From contig NZ_CP108427.1 in the NCBI RefSeq assembly GCF_035982055.1, positions 7,811,001 to 7,875,000 of the forward strand: a stretch of 64,000 bases of DNA. Reading direction: 5' to 3'. The DNA is from Streptomyces sp. NBC_01288. GTDB lineage: Bacteria > Actinomycetota > Actinomycetes > Streptomycetales > Streptomycetaceae. The translations under genes were made by a program, and so were the position numbers. Below the pieces are notes generated by a model, which searched no databases, had not been told where the DNA came from, and worked only from the letters and a program-made list of their open reading frames with translations. This document shows positions 61,545-64,000 of the stretch, piece by piece; the first letter of the stretch is position 1; each line of letters opens with the position of its first letter.

Positions 61545-62219
61545 TCACGCGGCGAGAGTGACCTCAGACTCCGGAAGCGTCAGGAGCGTTCGGAGCGTCA
61601 GAACCTGTCTGAACCTCCGGGGGGGGGTGCCCCGATTCGCCCTTGTCGTCGCGTCCTCGGGAGTGCGCGGTGCGGGCAGGTCGATGAGGTCGCCGACCCC
61701 GGCCACCTCCTGCAATGTCCGCGCCAATGACCTCAGCACGCCCCGCACCTCCGCGATCGCACCGCGCAGCGCGTCCGCGTGTTCCCACTCCCGCTCCCAC
61801 GCCACCGGATCGCGTCCTTCGGGCCGCTGGGACTCGTAGGCGGCGAGCCGGGGATGCCACGTCGCGAGGAGGGGGCGCAGGACGCGGTTGAGGACGGTGA
61901 CCGCGAGGACGGCGAAGCTGACGTGACCGGGGGGTACGGGCGGGGCGATCTGGGGCCCGTGGCGGTGGAGGATGTCACGGGTGGTGCCGAAGAACGTGTA
62001 GAAGGAGGACAGTGCCTCGCGCAGGAAGCCCTCGTCGGCGGCGAGTTCCTCGACCGACACGCGGGTGACCAGTTGCAGGTACAGCTCCCAGGCCGCGCTG
62101 CGCTCCGCGTCGGCCGGTTCCCAGGTGCCGGAGATCTCGCCGACGAACGGGATCGTCAGTCTGGCCGTGATCTGTGACGGACCGCCCGGACCCCGCCGCC
62201 TGCGCTGCCTGTGTCTCAT
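61545..62219 (-). CDS. Small protein sharing the C-terminal domain of the TIR-NTPase
   Basis: The 224-residue protein starts with a basic, Arg-rich tail (1-20) and a short beta-like stretch (ARLTIPFVGEISGTW). Residues 43-130 align by eye with residues 494-581 of the divergent TIR-NTPase: shared blocks LVTR, LREAL, LN..RP and the identical decamer TWHPRLAAYE. A further helical part follows (AWEREWEHADALRGAIAEVRGVLRSLARTLQEV). No catalytic signature is seen, so an adaptor or regulator of the TIR protein is the best inference. A run of nine C in the reading direction (61619-61627) near the 3' end could shift the tail's frame. Confidence 0.75.
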   Translation of the reverse strand: MRHRQRRRRGPGGPSQITARLTIPFVGEISGTWEPADAERSAAWELYLQLVTRVSVEELAADEGFLREALSSFYTFFGTTRDILHRHGPQIAPPVPPGHVSFAVLAVTVLNRVLRPLLATWHPRLAAYESQRPEGRDPVAWEREWEHADALRGAIAEVRGVLRSLARTLQEVAGVGDLIDLPAPRTPEDATTRANRGTPPRRFRQVLTLRTLLTLPESEVTLAA

Positions 62220-62257
62220 GATCGCCCTCCCCGGTACCCACAGTAGGGTAAGCCGTC

Positions 62258-64000
62258 GTGTGGGATGTCTTCCTCAGCTACAGCCGCGGTGACGTGGAGC
62301 GGGTCCGACCGCTCGCGCAGGTGCTGCGCGACGGCGGGCTGAAGGTGTTCACCGACGAGACCGGGGTCGCCTCCTTCGCCGGCATCAGCGACACCATCCG
62401 ACGCGAACTGGCCCGCTCCAAGGCGCTGCTCGCCTACTACTCCACCGGCTACCCCGAACGCGAGGCCTGTCAGTGGGAGTTGACCACGGCCTATCTGGCG
62501 GGCCTGGGGGAGGGCGATCCGCGCGGCCGCGTCATGGTCGTCAACCCGGAGCCGACCTCCGACCACATCCACCCCGTCGAACTCCGCGACGCCCGGCACG
62601 CCTCGGCCGACGATCCCGCCGCCCTGGTGGCCGACGTACGCGAGCACGTCGCCCGCCTCGACGGCCCGATGGCCATCCGGGAACGTGCCGTACGACGCTG
62701 GCTGTTGGGCTCCCCGGAGCCGCGCCTCGACTTCCTGGGCCGCCTCTCCGAGCTCTGGCAGGTGCACTCCGCCCTGCACGCCCACTCCGCGCCCCTCGTC
62801 ACCGGCCGCGACGCCCCGCGCGCCGTACAGATCCGCGGCATGGCAGGCATCGGCAAGTCCGCGCTCGCCCAGGAGTACGCCCTCCGCTTCGAGGCGGCCT
62901 ACCCGGGCGGTGTCTTCTGGGTGAACGGGCAGGCCTACGACGACTCCGTGCGGGCCCTTTCCGACTCCGCCGGCACCTCCTTCGGTGCCGACGGGCCGTT
63001 CCTGTGGATCGTCGACTCCGTCCCCGCCGACCGGCTCACCGCCCGCGACATCGCCGCGATGGCGGCACCCCATCCACTCGGCCGCACCGTCTTCACCCTG
63101 CGCAGCCGCGCCTATGCCGGAATCGGCACCCCCGTAGACCTCGAACCGCTCGACGCCCTCCACGCGCGCGTGCTCGTCGGCGGTGACGACGCGCTGGCCG
63201 AGGCGGTCGAGGGACATCCGCTCGCCCTGGGACTCCTGGGGCGCGCGATCCGGGCCGGGCATCATCCGCGCGAACTGTACGACCGGCTGCACGCGCGCGG
63301 GGGATCGCTTCTCGACACGCTCGCCGGGACGGACGTCACCGGCGCTCTCGTACGGGACGTGGACACGGCGGAGGCCGCCGACGTCCTGCGCTGCGCCGCC
63401 GTACTGCACCCGTTGCCGCTGACGGTGGAGGACGCGGAGCGTGTGCTCGCCGCCGTCGACCGGGTGCCCAGGGCCGTCGCCGCCCGGCGGGCCGGGAACG
63501 GCGTCGCCGAACTGCGTGTGCGCGGCCTGCTCGCCCCGGTGGCCGACGGTGGCTGGCGGCTCCACCCGGTAACCCTGCACGCGTGGCACCATCACGACCC
63601 GGCGCCCGCCCGCACCGAGTCCCTGCGGCACGCGGCCCTGCGGACCCTGTGCGGCCGCCGCGACCCGGTTACGCTGACCTTCCCCGGCAGCCGGAGGGAG
63701 GCACCCATGGCAGCACCCAGTGAGTCGGAGCGGATGGCCGCCTTCGACATCCAGGTCGAACTGGTCACCCGCATCGGGGTGCAGGAACTGGCACCGGGCA
63801 CGGGCAGTCTGCGCGAGGCGCTGGCCTCTCTGAAGTCACTGATCGACTTCACGCGCGGGACGCTGCACACGTACAGCATCGGCCTCGAACGCGGCTCCGG
63901 CGCACCGACCGTCCAGAGCCTCGCCTACGCCCTCATCAACGACACCATCCGCCCCTTCACCAGCACCTGGCACCCCCGCCTCGCCGCCTACGAAGCGCGC
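62258..64000 (+). CDS. TIR - STAND-type NTPase - adaptor domain protein (runs off the right edge)
   Basis: 581 codons are open to the window end. Residues 1-130 are a TIR domain (WDVFLSYSRGD; VFTDETGV; probable NAD-cleaving Glu74 in CQWEL). An FLGRLSELWQVHSAL linker typical of STAND ATPases follows at 159-173, then Walker A GMAGIGKS (194-201), a Walker-B-like FLWIVDS (248-254), TLRSR, and a GHPLALGLLGRAI helix (319-331). A winged-helix-like region follows. Residues 494-581 form the domain shared with the divergent gene. GTG 62258 lacks a Shine-Dalgarno; TAGGGT at 62244-62249 suggests a leaderless start. An in-frame ATG at 63707 has GGAGGGAGG just upstream. Likely a nucleotide-switch immune or conflict protein. 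Confidence 0.85.
   Translation, partial: MWDVFLSYSRGDVERVRPLAQVLRDGGLKVFTDETGVASFAGISDTIRRELARSKALLAYYSTGYPEREACQWELTTAYLAGLGEGDPRGRVMVVNPEPTSDHIHPVELRDARHASADDPAALVADVREHVARLDGPMAIRERAVRRWLLGSPEPRLDFLGRLSELWQVHSALHAHSAPLVTGRDAPRAVQIRGMAGIGKSALAQEYALRFEAAYPGGVFWVNGQAYDDSVRALSDSAGTSFGADGPFLWIVDSVPADRLTARDIAAMAAPHPLGRTVFTLRSRAYAGIGTPVDLEPLDALHARVLVGGDDALAEAVEGHPLALGLLGRAIRAGHHPRELYDRLHARGGSLLDTLAGTDVTGALVRDVDTAEAADVLRCAAVLHPLPLTVEDAERVLAAVDRVPRAVAARRAGNGVAELRVRGLLAPVADGGWRLHPVTLHAWHHHDPAPARTESLRHAALRTLCGRRDPVTLTFPGSRREAPMAAPSESERMAAFDIQVELVTRIGVQELAPGTGSLREALASLKSLIDFTRGTLHTYSIGLERGSGAPTVQSLAYALINDTIRPFTSTWHPRLAAYEAR

Overview
The window is very GC-rich, has extreme third-position GC bias, frequent GTG/TTG starts, several leaderless-looking genes and many Tat signal peptides. 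Together with a core block pyk - pdtaR - livKHMGF - polA - rpsA - coaE, this points to a Streptomyces (or close actinomycete) chromosome. Most genes are ordinary chromosomal genes. Assignments rest on translated motifs read by eye; no database search was run.

Layout. 1-2.6 kb: the 5' part of a GH35 beta-galactosidase divergent from an AraC regulator, then a chorismate mutase and a lone receiver protein. 2.6-10.1 kb: aminopeptidase N, a translationally coupled PLP decarboxylase / N-hydroxylase pair resembling desA-desB but without desC-desD, and a convergent Tat-exported 5'-nucleotidase. 10.2-16.3 kb: a SIMPL-domain protein, pyruvate kinase, a Tat-exported alkylsulfatase, an HTH/LAGLIDADG-like protein beside tRNA-Leu(CAA), and the ANTAR response regulator pdtaR. 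16.4-26.0 kb: a branched-chain amino acid ABC transporter (livK | livH-M-G-F), a membrane-anchored hypothetical protein, a hotdog thioesterase and an FdhF/YdeP molybdoenzyme. 26.0-33.6 kb: a G-rich repeat tract, polA, a gene-poor repeat stretch, a DUF4184-type membrane protein and a secreted transglycosylase-like protein. 33.7-44.7 kb: a 44-residue membrane peptide with a DUF3068 protein, hrpB, a methyltransferase, rpsA with promoter and structured leader, a flavin amine oxidase, a PAC2 protein, coaE and a TPR protein. 44.7-53.9 kb: small hypothetical genes, an S4 RNA-binding protein, striking micro/minisatellites, an M20 dipeptidase coupled to a YfcC transporter, uracil-DNA glycosylase and prolyl aminopeptidase. 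53.9-59.7 kb: a Tat-exported LamG/amidase-like protein, a GntR - NCS1 permease - racemase locus with an operator-like palindrome, and a GH6 cellulase. 59.8-64 kb: a GNAT-RidA pair and a conflict-like locus.

The most interesting part is the right end (60.8-64.0 kb). A TIR - STAND-type NTPase protein (cut by the window edge) is divergently paired, 38 bp apart, with a small gene. That gene's product shares a recognisable domain with the C-terminus of the TIR-NTPase. The shared module in the large gene is preceded by its own strong ribosome binding site and ATG, so it may also be made as a free protein. This looks like a nucleotide-switch immune or conflict system with a free copy of its own adaptor domain. 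Second in interest are the orphan decarboxylase/N-hydroxylase pair, the hydantoin-like locus whose racemase lacks one expected catalytic cysteine, and several repeat families and palindromes.
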